NCBI GenBank assembly: GCA_019914995.1
Contig: CM034130.1
Location: 5,394,001 to 5,458,000, forward strand
Direction: 5' to 3'
DNA from: Acanthochlamys bracteata
Lineage: Eukaryota; Streptophyta; Magnoliopsida; Pandanales; Velloziaceae
Length of the DNA stretch: 64,000 nucleotides
Below, one piece after another: positions 1-12,324 of the stretch. Numbering within the stretch: position 1 is the first letter of the stretch; the number at the start of each line of letters is the position of its first letter. The notes beneath the pieces were generated by a model that made no database searches, was not told the DNA's origin, and worked only from the letters and a program-made list of their open reading frames with translations. The position numbers were made by a program, and so were the translations under genes.

Positions 1-2932
1 TCTGAGTGTATCTTGATGCTTCTAGATGCTGCGAGAAGGCTTAACAACAAAATGTGTGACATTGCCATAAATTGGGCTGGTGGTTTGCATCATGCAAAAA
101 AGTGTGCTGCATCCGGCTTTTGCTATATCAACGACTTGGTCCTGGGAATATTGGAGCTGCTGAAGTATCACCCGCGAGTCTTGTACATTGATATTGATGT
201 CCATCATGGCGATGGGGTCGAAGAAGCCTTTTATTTCACAGATAGGTAAAAATGATGTTGAATTGGATCTCTTTAACTTGAGACTTCACCTTGAGCTGAT
301 TAATTAGCAAATTTCGAGTTTATTCAATTGAATTCATTGAATGCTTTACAAAACTTTTGTGTTTCAGTCTCATTATACGTTCCTAACTAGAAACTTATAG
401 CAGGGTGATGACTGTGAGCTTTCACAAGTATGGTGATATGTACTTTCCTGGAACAGGCAGTATCAAGGTAAAAATATTTATCCTATAAATAACTTTATCC
501 TCCACATGTTACATCTATATACTTTACATCTAGAGGTTAAGCTTATCTTGATGTTGTTCCTGTCACTTTTGTACATCAGAAGATAGTGATTTTGCTAGGG
601 ATTCTGTTGGTATCCTTATATTTGATTTTGCGGATACAATGTGGCATCCTCTACAAAACCAAGAAATGTGTTTATGAGTGGCAACTCAAAAAGAAAATTC
701 ACCATTAAGTTCTGGCCGTCACTTAAAAAAGTGTTTGTAATAAGTCGCTATGATAGTGGAGAATACCAAACAAGTCCAGCTTATTTTTGCTTGAACATTT
801 TTTGCCTCTGTTTACTACACTTACTATGAAAGTTTGTTTCTTTTTGAAGGATATAGGTGACAGAGAAGGAAAGTACTATGCCATTAATGTCCCTCTGAAG
901 AATGGTATTGATGATACGAGTTTTATTCGGCTTTTCAAAGCAGTGAGTTATTGACTTCTGTTGTCTGCATATTACTGCAACAGTTGTGTTGTTCCTGATA
1001 TCATTTATATTCGTCGTGTTTCTTGATCCTAATGCAGATTATTTCCAAGGTTGTTACTGTATATGATCCATGTGCTATTGTTCTTCAGTGTGGGGCTGAT
1101 TCTCTTGCCGGTGATCGTTTAGGTTGCTTCAATCTCTCCATAGAAGGTGACTTTTTTAATATCTAGCTTAGTTTTCCTGTATCAAGAATCTAACTTCGTA
1201 ATAGCATAGCATTTGATAAATTACTGTTATACCAATAGTAATGTAACAACAAGATGATTGGAATTACATGTCCATTCGTCTTGGTATTGACATGGGATCA
1301 CTTTTAATTTCTTTCTCCTTCTTATTGGTGCTCTTATGTTAGATATTGTTTACAAAGCAGAACTTGTAGCTGTGTCTGATAGTAACCATTACAATTTTGC
1401 AGGTCACTCAGAATGTGTAAATTTTATAAAGAAATATAACATCCCTTTATTGGTGAGTCTGGTGTGGCATCCTTATTCATTTTTCATGCTCTGGTTAGAT
1501 TTCTGATTACTGGATCACTTGTCATAGGTAACTGGAGGTGGTGGATATACGAAAGAAAACGTGGCTCGCTGTTGGTCTGTTGAAACCGGAGTTTTGTTAG
1601 ACACAGAGCTTCCAAATAGTATGTTAGTATAATATCCTCCCTAATTGATTTAGTATACTGACAAGATTACTAGCCTTGCAAGTTTTGAGGCATCGAGTAA
1701 TGATTCATACTTAAAATTGTTTCGGGTGGAGAAGATCATACCTTCTTTGGGATAATGTACTACTTTCTTCTTGACTTTAGAAAAGACTCCTTAAGGGAAA
1801 AGAAAAGGTACTTATACCTAGACGTATTACACACATAGGTAGATGCCCAGGGTATGCATACATAAACTCACACGTGCAAGGGATCATTTGGAAGTGCTCT
1901 CACTGAAGTGTCTTGCAAATATGTCTTGGATTACATTATGCCTCTCAAAATTTTGGTTTAGCTTACCTTTGTATACATTAATCTACTGTGGCAACCGAGC
2001 TGCTAGTCAATCACTTTATTCACTTGCTTTCCTCCTCTCTGATTATGTGTTCCTGTGCAGAGATTCCAGACAATGACTATATTGAATATTTTGCACCTGA
2101 TTATACCTTGAAGATTCAGAGTGGAATCATAGTAAGATGATTTAATATCTACATAAGTTGTAGTCTTAGTTATTAATCAACTTTGTGGAATGTCAATCTT
2201 TTTTCAGTTGGAGGTTATTTACTGATGTTGCATAATTGTGGAAATACCAAAAGATTGCTTTTGATAGTAAAATGTCCTGTATTTACTCTTTACGCATTAA
2301 ACATGCATTTAAACATTTGGCTTTACTATCTTTGATTTGTTATGAGCAGGAGAACTTGAATAGCAAGTCATATCTAAGCTCAATCAAAGTACAGATTTTG
2401 GAAAACTTGCGTTATCTACAGCATGCACCTAGTGTGCAGATGCACGAGGTAACATTGAGATGTTGTTTATATGTTTCTGACTGTAAGCATCATTATTTGT
2501 AAAAAGCAATATTCTTTAGTATGATGATCTGCAGATGTTATAGCTTAGTTAATATATTCTATGTAGAGAGTAACTCTGTAATATGGATTGTTACGAATTG
2601 TCTTTTGCAGGTGCCACCTGATTTTTACATTCCAGATATTGACGAAGATGAATTTGATCCTGATGAAAGAATACACCGTAAGTTAACTTAAAGAGGCAAC
2701 TGTTAGAGGTTGCGCTAGCTTCTTGCATATGATTTATCTGATCAAAGTTCGATCATCTATTAAGTCTTCTCAAGTAACTGATCTGAGCTTTAAATCTGTT
2801 TTTCACAAAACTTTCCTAACTGTTATCGACCTTATATGCTTAGAGCACACCCGCGATAAGCAAATACAGCGAGATGACGAGTATTATGAAGGGGATAATG
2901 ATAACGATCATGTCATAGGAGATGACCGTTGA
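1..2932 (+). CDS. HDA9: Class I (RPD3-type) histone deacetylase, HDA9-like, 5' truncated by window edge
   Basis: Zinc-dependent lysine deacetylase that removes acetyl groups from histone tails in nuclear repressor complexes. Ten exons are visible: about 26-245 (its acceptor is uncertain; the frame stays open to base 1), 404-467, 850-942, 1038-1146, 1403-1452, 1528-1618, 2061-2131, 2350-2448, 2611-2677 and 2844-2932. All phases join without a frameshift. Catalytic motifs are present in order: the His pair in GLHHAKK, the zinc ligands in DIDVHHGDG, the third zinc Asp in [13 protein letters not shown], and the glycine loop [16 protein letters not shown]. The C-terminus is acidic ([19 protein letters not shown]), as in plant HDA9 rather than HDA6 or HDA19. 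At the 1618/2061 junction the split codon reads AAG (Lys), where I recall Glu in HDA9. The N-terminal part and promoter lie outside the window. The subfamily call rests on remembered similarity. Confidence 0.93.
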
Positions 2933-4560
2933 CATTGTACCTGATGTGTACTGATATTGTAAGTTCTTACTTATGCAGATTTTATTATCTGTGCACCATG
3001 TTGTATTTCCTGATTCACCATGCATTTAGAATTAGAATTGCTTTATAGGTGATGCAGTATTTTTACTTCATGTAGATTTTAATGGCTGTGCACTGTGTTG
3101 AATTTCCTGATTCACATGCATTTAGAAATAGAATTGCTTCATAGGTGATGCTATTTTATCAACTTCAAAATTTTATTTGTGATTATAAAATCTTGAACAA
3201 CAAAGAGTCTTCACGATATAGTGCTATGTACCAGGAATTCAGAAAGCTCTCTGTAGACGTGTTTTGGATGTGCTTTACTTGGCTTAAGACCTGGACGACC
3301 ATGTTGTCATCTGCTCTCTGCATTGCTATGGAGGCAGATTTTAAAAGCAGACTAGGAGGAGCTGTGCGAAGGCACTTTTCTGTTTTAGATACACTGTCAG
3401 CTTCGAAGCCCTTTTGCCGCCGCCACCGTACCGGTCATTGATTCGGACTTCCAGCCGTACTGATTCTTCTAACAATGTGTTATTGTTTTAGATTTTGTAA
3501 CTGGCAGAAGTTGGTAGCTTGCAGATAGGTACTTCATATTCTTTTCGAGTGCAACAAGACAACAAATAGCTGAACGTATTTTTATTTGGATGCAGCAAAC
3601 GTATGATGCGGTAAGATGAATAGATAGATTTTAGTTGTCTATAAGTGATCAACGTGGAACTTTTGTTGTCCGTAAGTATTGGTGAATGCGATTCTGAAGT
3701 TGTGTCACACATCTGGTTAATGAAAATGCATGCATCTTTCACAGTTTGTAATCATTGGAGTTACTAGACTCAGACTGCATCAAGTTATATAATAGACAAA
3801 GAAAAGCTACCATGCTCTTTTTTCGTTTTATATAAATATATATGACTCATCTTTCAACACTCATCTGGAGTTAGGTATATTTTCATTTCATCCCACGGTA
3901 TTGCAGAAACAAAGCTTATAAAGAAATAATTATACTATGCGTATCATGCTCTGGTAATTTATTTATATCAACAAAGCCGGTCGACAAAACAAGTCATAAA
4001 TCAATTCAAAGTAATAACTTGAAATATTGAATTAGATACTAATTCACTTAAAAGAGAGTTCTTATAGTATGATTGAGACAGCAAATTTTATGGGTAGAAA
4101 AGTCTGCAAAATCTTCGAAATAAATACCACTCACCGTACTCTCGATCAGTTCACAAAATAAAATTCTCGATGTCTTTTTTAAATTCATTCAATGCCCTCC
4201 GAAAAAAAATTAGAAGGAAAACAAATCGGAGGTCGACAAAAATCAGAAAAGAGTACGAAATTGGTGATTAGAGAATATAAGAGAAGAAGTGGACGGGCAC
4301 ACACGACCGGAGAGAAGATAGCGCGGACAAAAGATAAGCATGCGTCGATGATGAGGTGAGTTGAGAGAGTTGGGGAGTTGGAGAAGAAAATTATTAAGAC
4401 AGATATATATATATATATGTGGGTGGAAATAAAATATTAATTTTGAATTCAATTGAACTAAAATTTTATCAATATATTTATTCATAATTCATCATATTCA
4501 ATAATAGAGATCACTTTTGAAACTTTGTATCAATAGAATCAGATTAATATGCGCCGATGT
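2933..4560. other. 3' flank of the deacetylase gene, no further gene
   Basis: This is 3' UTR and flank. An ORF at 3145-3441 has no recognisable domain and lies in probable 3' UTR. A tandem duplication of about 88 bp sits at roughly 2975-3150. The rest is AT-rich without coding signal. A short (AT)n run lies near 4402-4418. Confidence 0.5.
2975..3150. repeat. Tandem duplication of about 88 bp in the HDA9 3' region
   Basis: Two adjacent imperfect copies, about 2975-3055 and 3066-3150. Both contain the order TGCAGATTTT or TGTAGATTTT, CTGTGCAC, TATTTCCTGATTCAC or AATTTCCTGATTCAC, CATGCATTTAGAA, ATAGGTGATGC. They start shortly after the stop codon, so the 3' UTR probably carries both. Confidence 0.75.
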
Positions 4561-4564
4561 ATTT

Positions 4565-5207
4565 CAAAAAATAATGTGCTCCTACTTTCATTGGAGCACT
4601 TTTTTTTTAAGCACTTCTTTTTTAGGAGCACTTCCGAACACTCCTTTTCTGATTTATAGTCGGGATGATCTCTAAATTCAATCTCCACCGTTGGATATGA
4701 AGAACTATGAGTTAAAAATATATCTATAAAATTTCAGCTCAATCGGACTACGAGTTCACATCCATCCGGTCACTTGAGATGACAAAAAGTAAAAAATTTA
4801 AAAATATATATATTGTATCATTTCTATCATATTGATCAAGTGACCGGATGGACGTGAATTCGTAGTCCGATTGAACTGAAATTTTATGGATATGTTTCAA
4901 ACTCATAGTTCTTCATATCCAACGGTGGAGATTGGATTTGGAGATCACTCCGACCATAAACTGAAAAGGGAGTGCCCCTATCCCTCCCTATATATAGGGA
5001 GGGATAGGGGCACTCCTGAGCACTCCCTCTCCGGTTTATGGTCGGGGTGACTTTCAAATCCAATCTTCACCGTTGGATATGAAGAACTATGAGTTAGAAA
5101 TATATTCATAAAATTTCAGCTCAATCGGACTACGAATTCACATCATCCGATCGTTTGATCAACATGACAGAAAGTAATAAAACTTAAAAATATATATATT
5201 GCATCAT
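4565..5207. repeat. Three-armed inverted-repeat (foldback/MITE-like) element with a 46-bp perfect palindrome
   Basis: A module of about 170 bp occurs three times: forward at about 4655-4812, inverted at about 4818-4965, and forward again at about 5035-5207. Diagnostic words are CCGTTGGATATGAAGAACTA (inverted: TAGTTCTTCATATCCAACGG), AAAATTTCAGCTCAATCGGA, and a stretch with ATATATATATTG followed by CATCAT or TATCAT. Bases 4970-5015 form a perfect 46-bp palindrome with arms rich in CCCTATCCCTCCC. No coding sequence is present. The third arm breaks off at about 5207, where copia-derived sequence begins. It looks like a non-autonomous DNA transposon with long inverted arms; I saw no convincing target-site duplication. 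Confidence 0.75.
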
Positions 5208-8200
5208 AATGTTGGCACTAAACGAGATTTAGTGAATAAATGTTCAGGTTGCTTGTGGCATAAACGTTTGGGTCACATATCCAAATCAATTAGACATATT
5301 GTTAAAGAATAAAATTCTTCCAAATTTAGATTTTATCGATCTTGGTATATGTATGGATTGTATTAAAAAAAATAGATCAACCGCACAAAAGAAAGAGTCA
5401 CAAGAAGCACATAGCTTCTTAAGATTATACATACTAATATATGTAGACATTTTGATATTTCATCTTTTAGTGGAGAAAAGTATTTATCACTTTTATTGAT
5501 AATTTTTTACGTTATGGCTATCTATTTATTTTATGAAAAATTTTATTCAATAAATGTCTTAGATGTATTTATTATTAAAGTTGAAAAACAGTTAAATAAA
5601 AAAGTGAATATTATCAAATCTGATAGAGTTAGTGAATATTATGAAAAGTATGATGAAATGGGATAATGTTCAGGTCAATTTGCTAAATTTTTTTTAAAAT
5701 ATAACATATGTGCATAATACACAATGCTAGCTAACACCATAAGAAAATGGTATAACAGAAAGACTAATCATACTCTAATGAATATAGTTAGAAGTATGTT
5801 TAATAACTCATCTTTATCCAAATTATTGTGGATTCATGTTTTAAAAACTGCAGTGTATTTATTGAATAAGATTCATATTAAGGTAGTGTCAAAAACTCCT
5901 TTTAAACTATGAATAGGAAAAAATTTTAATTTAAGACACCTGTATGTTTGTGGTTGACCGACAGAGGTAAGAATTTATAATCCACATAAAAGAAAACTTG
6001 ATGCAAAAATAATTAGTGAATTTTTCATTGATTATTCAGAAAAATCAAAAGAGTATAGATTTTATTATACTAACAATATAGTATAAGAATTGTTGAAATT
6101 AGAAATACTAGATTCATTGAAAATGGTAAAGTTAGAGGGAGTGAAGAACCACTTAAAGTGAAAATTAAAAAAATTAGAGAACAAATTTCTCTACCTCAAA
6201 CTTTTTATAAAGTTATTGTTCCTACAGCTATAGAATAGTTTAATAGTATATAAAAACAACAAATAAATAAAACTCCTCTGAATGATATCTTGATGAACCT
6301 ATTCTAAATGAGTCACAAGAAATAGCATTAACAAAATCTCAAAGATAGAAAATCTGCTATTTTGAACGATTATATGGTTTACGTACAAGAGTAAGATTTT
6401 GATTTTGGCATTAATGATGATCCAGTTTTATTTTCATATGCCATTGGTGATACTAATAGTTCTTAATGGATAGATGTCATGAATGATGAGCTGAAATCTA
6501 TACAACCTAATGAAGTCTAGAAACTTGTTGAATTGCCAGAATGACATAAGTATATTAAATGCAAGTGGGTCTTTAAAACCAAACGTGACTCAAATGGCAA
6601 TATCGAACGATATTAAGCTGGACTTGTCGCTAAAGATTTTATTCAAAAGAGTTGCATTGATTATAATAAAATATTTTCTCCAGTTTCAACAAAGGACTCA
6701 TTTATAATTATCATGATTTTAGTATTTCATTATAATTTAGAATTATATCAAATAGATGTGAAAACCGTCTTTTAAAATGAAAATTTAAATGAGAAAGTAT
6801 ATATGTATCAACTTGAAGGCTTTTTAGTTGAAGAAAAAAAAAAATTGGTATGTAAACTTAAGAAATGAATATACGAAATTAAGCAGGCTTTCCGACAATA
6901 ATATCTTAAGTTTAATACTACTATCACCTCTTTTGGATTTAAAAAAAAAATTATTGATCGGTTTATATATCTAAAGATCAGTGGAAGCAAATTTACATTT
7001 TTAATTCTGTATGTTGATGATATCTTGCTTACTACAAATAATTTTGGTATATTAAATGAGATTAAAAATTTTCTTTTTAGAGCTTTGAAATGACAGATAT
7101 GGGAGAGGCAATTTTTATAATTGGTATTGAAATTTATCGAGATCGATTATAAAGATTGTTGTGGTTGTTTCAAAAAATATATGTTAATAAAGTTCTACAG
7201 AGATTTGAAATAAAATATTGCGCAGCAAGTGTTATTCCAATTAAGAAATGTGACAAATTTAGCCTTACATAATGTCCAAATAATGAATTGGAACACAAAT
7301 AAATAAAAGAAATTTCTTATGCATATCTTATTGGGAGCCTGATGTATGTTCAAACTTATATTACATACGACATCAGTTTTGCCGTCAAAATCTAAACTGA
7401 TATTATAATAATTTAAGACATGATCACTAGAAAGCTGTAAAGAAAGTATTAAGATATTTACAAGGAACGAAAAGTCATATGCTCAATTATAGAAAATCTG
7501 ACAATTTGAAGATTGTCGGATTTTCGAATTCAGAATTTGCTGGATATGTTGACAGTAGAAAATTCACATTTGGATATGTGTTCCTTTTGGCTGGAGGAAC
7601 AATATCATAAAAATTGCTACTTCCACTATAGAAGCTGAATTTGTGTTATATTTTGAGACCACAATTCAATCTAATTGGATGTAAAATTTTATTTTTGAAC
7701 TTGGCATTCTCGACAGTACTAAAAATTTAATATGATAATTTTGCAGCAGTTTTTTCTATAAGAACAATAAGTATTTTAAGGGTGCTAAACATATATAATT
7801 AAAATATCTTGCCGTTAAAAAAGAAGTTTAGAAATAAATAATATCAATTGAGCATGTTAGCACTAATCTGATAATTGCGGATCTATTAACTAAAGGTTGC
7901 CTCCAAAGACATTTACTTAGCATGTCGAAAGAAAGGCAATTAGTAAAAAAATTTAATATTTACGTATTTGACATTCGAGCTCGTTTATATATTGTTTATG
8001 TTATATGCATTCTTTTTGTTGTTGCTATATATACAAATGATTTATAGGAACACTGACAGAATTTGTTTTTTTATAAAGATATTATATTGACCATTATGAA
8101 AAAATCTATGTCGAGTTAATGATATAGAACCGTCGTGACTCGTGTTAATCTGTACTTAATAATGATATTATATTGCAACCAATGAACGAAATGATTTATT

Positions 8201-8265
8201 TTATTACGTATTAAGTTTTGTTAAAATATAAAGTTGAAACTATAACACATAAATCAAGTGTGAGA
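5208..8265 (+). mobile_element. Decayed Ty1/copia retrotransposon body (integrase, reverse transcriptase, RNase H)
   Basis: Frameshifted and stop-ridden pol remnant in copia order. At 5240-5350 there is a GAG-pre-integrase match (LWHKRLGHISK-like, then CMDCIK). At 5724-5912 there is the end of the integrase core (LANTIRKWYNRKTN, LLWIHVLKTAVYLLNK). At 6500-6620 the reverse transcriptase begins (KYIKCKWVFKTKRDSNGNIE in frame pieces), and its catalytic YVDDI is at about 7009-7023. RNase H follows at 7320-7900 (IGSLMYVQTYITYDISFA, LRYLQGTKSHMLNY, FAGYVDSRKFTFGYVFLLAG, ADLLTKG). The 5' half (gag and 5' LTR) is missing; the body starts at the broken edge of the inverted-repeat element. It is non-functional, with many in-frame stops. 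Confidence 0.9.
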
Positions 8266-8720
8266 ATATTGGATGTGATCCATGTGTAATATTTGGTTTA
8301 ATATATAATGCTAATATTTTAAAGAGTTATTAAAACTATCCATTATGATGAAAAGTTTCGATAACTCTCCACTTGAGAGTAGTTATGATAACTACCCACT
8401 ATGATAGTTGTGGGTTATGAAAATATTACTAAAATAATGCTTGGTCGTCTCTCTATCTTAGTTTACATTTAAAGTTTTGTTGTCTATTCCATCACGTAAA
8501 GTGTTCTTTTAAAATCAAGTAAAGAATAAGAGGGAGAAATCAAAATTTTTAAAGTCAAACAATTAATTGAAGATAAGTGTTATGGATCAAAGTATGTTTC
8601 TCTAATTAGATTATGTAAAAATTATTGAGTTTGTAGATTTTTGAATTACGTTCTATATGAATTATGATATTACATAGAGTTATGAAACTACCTAATAGGC
8701 CAAAGTTGGTATCTCACTAA
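8266..8720 (+). mobile_element. Probable 3' LTR remnant of the copia element
   Basis: After the RNase H remnant comes GTGTGAGAATATTGGATGTG at about 8258-8277. This is the usual copia polypurine-tract and LTR-start context (a GTGGGAGA-like tract, then TGTTGG- or TATTGG-type sequence). AT-rich, LTR-like sequence follows with no ORF. The right end is not clear and I saw no paired 5' LTR for comparison. Confidence 0.5.
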
Positions 8721-10260
8721 TTCAAGATTGTGTCTTTGAGTTGCTTTATTGTCTTATGACTACCCTTTCTTATTCCGCATGAAGTTTGAGCTGCTTTCAA
8801 ACAATAAAGGAGTAGTAGGATGTGCTTCAAGCTCAGGCTCAAAATGGCAAGGGCTTGCAAAGCTTAAGTGGAAGCTTTTGCCAATACCGATCTATGAGTA
8901 CCTTCAACTTAGTATGATAATTCTTAGTTCTATATTATTGTAAACCCTTTCTTCACAGGGATATTAACAATACACAAGAACTTTCAGAGTCGCTATGTAG
9001 TACCTACTAATATTTGGTCATGGTAGATTTATCCAGATGCTTCTGTTTAGAAAAATTCTGTTTACAACCAAGCTGTTTTGGAACGATGCTTTTGATAAGA
9101 ACCATTAGTTTTGGAATTATGCTTTTGATAACATAGTTATGGATATTACTTGTTTGAACTGACCAAGATAACTCTTTAGATCAGATATCTAAGCTGATTA
9201 ACTTTACATTCCTAAGTGCTAGTCTATGCAAATTTGTAATGTCAAATTGAGTGCTGTGCAGATGTATATATTCGGTTATTGAAGTGCTTGGTTTTTTGTC
9301 CCCAGGTTTACTTCGGAAAGACAAGAGAGAATGGTCAACTGCCCACCTGTGGGGATTCAAGTTGAGTTACTTGATAACTGGTGGACATGCATCTCATCTT
9401 CTTATTAGATCATGAGCACCTAATATGTTGGATCTTCACCTTATATATCATCCTCAAATTGCTTGCTGTCAATATAAATCATTGATCCAACCAAGGACGA
9501 GGAATATGTTTATCCACTTCACATGATCATCGTTGTTTGTTTTGTACAGATCATATACTACCAAGGGTTACCTCTAATGTTGTCCATGTAATAGAACTAC
9601 CAAGGTTACATCTAATGTTGCCATGTTATAGAATTTGTACTTTAATGATATTGCATTTGCTTAATTTTTTCTTGCTAAATGTGCAGTGATACGTGATGAA
9701 AGAAAGGTGTATATATGTCAAGTTGTGCGAATGTTAGAAGTACCATGGAAGAATAGTTAATTACAAACAGGCTTTCAAATAGGAATTCATAGTATCTCTA
9801 TCTGAATTACGTTCGCCAACATCATCTCATAACGAAATCACCTCAAAGGGCCACCTATTGGCAACAAAATTACCAACAATAAGAGTAAATATTCCCTTAC
9901 CATGACCTAAACGAGAAGATTACTATGACAGTAACATTGAAGTTTCCAAATCATAGGCACCAAATTTCAACAACAATAGCTTTCTAAAAAAATAAAAAAC
10001 TGAAACATCAACAAAGATTATTATAGTTAGTTCAAGTTCTAAACTAGTCACCAATCCATCTGAACAACTTCCTAATCCCATAAACTACAGACTTCACCAT
10101 GATAAACAAACAGGTAAAGCAAAAGCCTGCAGCCTTCAGAACATTTATGTTAAACATGTATACTATAATTTTTGGCGCAAAGCTCTTAGTTCAACCATAC
10201 TAACGGACCACATGCTTCAATGATACCGTACAAACACTAAATTGAAAAACACAGTTGCTG
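8721..10260. other. Unassigned intergenic stretch
   Basis: No gene recognised. A 64-codon ORF at 8749-8943 has no family I know. Short local duplications are visible: two copies of a phrase containing GGAA(C/T)(G/T)ATGCTTTTGATAA at about 9080-9130, and two copies of a phrase of about 45 bp (ACCAAGG(G)TTAC(C/A)TCTAATGTTG) at about 9560-9630. Confidence 0.4.
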
Positions 10261-10261
10261 A

Positions 10262-10850
10262 ACGTTAAGCTTTGGCTTCAGGTTCACTAGGAGTAGCAAA
10301 TCCAGCATCTTGCTCTTGATAGTAGCTTATTCAGGTTTCATCTCTTCCTGAGTAATGTAGCCACTGGACAAGGCACGCCACCATTGGTCATCTTGGACCT
10401 AGACGACATCCTTTAAGATGACTAGTCTCAGAGACATGAGTTAAGTCTATGCTCACTGTCTTCCTAATTTTCTTTGTCATTTGGATCAATGGGTAACACA
10501 AAGGAACTTGCGCTCCTGTATTTCTGAAGCTGATAGCTAGCTACAGACGCATGCAAAAAGGCAACGTCAGTATTTCCATAGTCAACGTTAATCACAAATA
10601 TCAATCTAGTATATCAAAAATAGGCTCCTAAAGTTCAAGTTCCATGCTAAAACTAATTTCTGAAGTTGCTAACTTGAGATGCAAATATTCACCGGTCATG
10701 AAAGTCATTGGAGCCTCCACAAACAAAGTTCTAACAAGATCAGAAGACAGAAACAAGGAGCTTGATAGGAAATCAACCTGAACAATTCTGTCAACTGTAA
10801 TATCAAAGGCCGGATCTGGCAAGTAATTGTTTATCTGAACTTTCTGTAAC
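10262..10850 (-). pseudogene. Unrecognised coding remnant, minus strand
   Basis: Two minus-strand stretches read like real protein. At about 10626-10840 the reading contains YLPDPAFDITVDRIVQVDF, then DLVRTLFVEAPMTFMTGEYL and a stop. At about 10273-10400 pieces read VQDDQWWRALSSGYITQEEM and, after a one-frame break, YYQEQDAGFATPSEPEAKA followed by a stop at about 10266. The amino-acid composition is balanced, unlike the surrounding AT-rich noise. The pieces are separated by stops and frame changes, so this is either the last exons of an unmodelled gene or, more likely, a broken copy. I do not recognise the family. Confidence 0.35.
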
Positions 10851-10859
10851 TAGAGAACG

Positions 10860-11127
10860 TAAAATATTTGATAGTATCTATTTAATAAATCACTAATTTT
10901 AAAAGTTTTAGTAATTTAAAAATTCAAATTATTACATTGTCACGTTTTTATGTATATAATTTTTATATTTTTAATAAAATAATTAAACTTATTTTTTTAA
11001 AATTCTAAAATAACTTTTTATAAATTAAGCACTTTTAAATTTCTTATTATAAAAAGTATGTAGGAGTTGACTATGTGGGGATGCTAAATGACACTATTTC
11101 TCATGTTACGTTAGAGAAATTACTGTA
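10860..11127. other. AT-rich intergenic DNA
   Basis: Very AT-rich sequence without ORFs. I see no feature in it. Confidence 0.5.
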
Positions 11128-11371
11128 CGTTGCGTTTGGGATTATTTATGAAATAAATTTTTTTAAAATAATAGATATTTTTATTCTTCTTGAAAAATAA
11201 ATTTTATTTTTTATTTTTCAAAAAAATAATAAAAAAATTTTATTACGTAAAAATTTTCTATACTATCTAAATTTTTAAATAAATTTTCTAAATACTTATA
11301 AAATATATATTAAAAAATATTAAAAAAAAAATTAGAAAATAGTTTTTGAAACTTGATGCGAAACGCATCCG
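11128..11371. repeat. Tourist-like MITE, copy 1
   Basis: About 245 bp. The left end contains TGCGTTTGGGATTA and the right end reads AAACGCATCCG, its approximate reverse complement. The interior is AT-rich and hairpin-like, with long runs of A and T in inverted order. It belongs to the same family as copies at 11.55, 12.33, 43.7, 49.9, 50.1 and 54.9 kb. Confidence 0.6.
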
Positions 11372-11550
11372 TAATATATAAAACTTCCTAATTCCCCTCT
11401 CTTCTCTCTGCTCTCTCATTTTCACTCTCCCCCAAATACTAAAACTCAAACTATAGACAAAGTTCATGCATTTTATTCCTTCAACACAGAGTTCCTCTTT
11501 CTTGATGTGTGTATTATTTGGAAGTTCCATCTCGCCAATTTCTCTTGCCT

Positions 11551-11808
11551 AGGTGAGCGTTTGGTAGTACTTATAAACTAAAATTTTTCTGAAATAAAAA
11601 ATATTTTTATTTTTTTTAAAAATAAGTTTTATTTTTTATTTTTAAAAAAATAATAAAATATATAATAAAAAAATTTCATTACGTAAAATTTTTCGATATT
11701 CTTTAAATTTTTAAATAAATTTTTTAAATAATTATAAAATATATATTAAAAATATAAAATATAAAATTAAAAAAAAGCGTTTGAAAATTTTAATCCCAAA
11801 CGCCTTCT
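11551..11808. repeat. Tourist-like MITE, copy 2
   Basis: The left end GAGCGTTTGGTAG and the right end CCCAAACGCCTTCT are inverted relative to each other. The AT-rich hairpin interior shares phrases with the other copies (TTACGTAAAATTTTTC, AAATTTTTAAATAAATTTT). It abuts the region that leads into the RPN12 fragment. Confidence 0.65.
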
Positions 11809-11995
11809 TTAGTTGTTATCCCAGCAGTAGCCAGTGCTTCTTTTGTCCCATATTAGTTGTCTGTCAAGGTTATTGCAATTTTGGTAACTTTAAGAAACCT
11901 TTGTCCTCGAGTATTGGTCCTTGTTACATGTATTTTTTCATTGAATGCGTAGCTGCAGGAGTATCCCATGTTAAATAGGCCTTAATCCACTAAGG

Positions 11996-12322
11996 CTTCT
12001 TGTTCAAAATAGAATAGCAGAATTCCATACTGAGCTAGAGATTCTCCCTGCTAGCGCCTTGGAGAATCTTTGCATCAAGCATGCTACGGAGCCAGAGCAG
12101 TCATTTATGGAGGAGCTGGACAATGCATTCCGCGTGAAACATATGGTTACTTCGTGGATCTCCTTGCTAATACAAGTAAATGTATGTGGTATGTGAACTC
12201 AATTCTCATTGTTGCCAAGCTGTTGCATTAGTCTTGTAAGACATCTTCTCCTGCTCCTTGCAGAGAGTAGCTAGTGATGCAATGAAGATCTTAATGTTCT
12301 CCAAGAAAGAAGAGCTCACTCA
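11996..12322 (+). pseudogene. RPN12: 26S proteasome subunit RPN12 fragment (pseudogene)
   Basis: Translation of 12005-12112 gives [20 protein letters not shown], then [16 protein letters not shown]. This matches the RPN12/PSMD8 lid subunit. A frame change follows, and bases from about 12112 read [27 protein letters not shown] then opens an intron-like stretch ending in TTGCAG at about 12263. The next exon-like piece reads ASDAMKILMFSKKEELTQ and is cut off where a MITE begins. Because intron sequence is retained, this is a duplicated genomic fragment rather than a processed copy. In place of a longer conserved segment only a short junction remains after SFME, so the copy has an internal deletion as well as truncation at both ends. 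Confidence 0.8.
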
Positions 12323-12324
12323 GG

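Noticed and set aside
3145-3441. 98-codon ORF downstream of the deacetylase
   Set aside because: No domain, and it overlaps probable 3' UTR.
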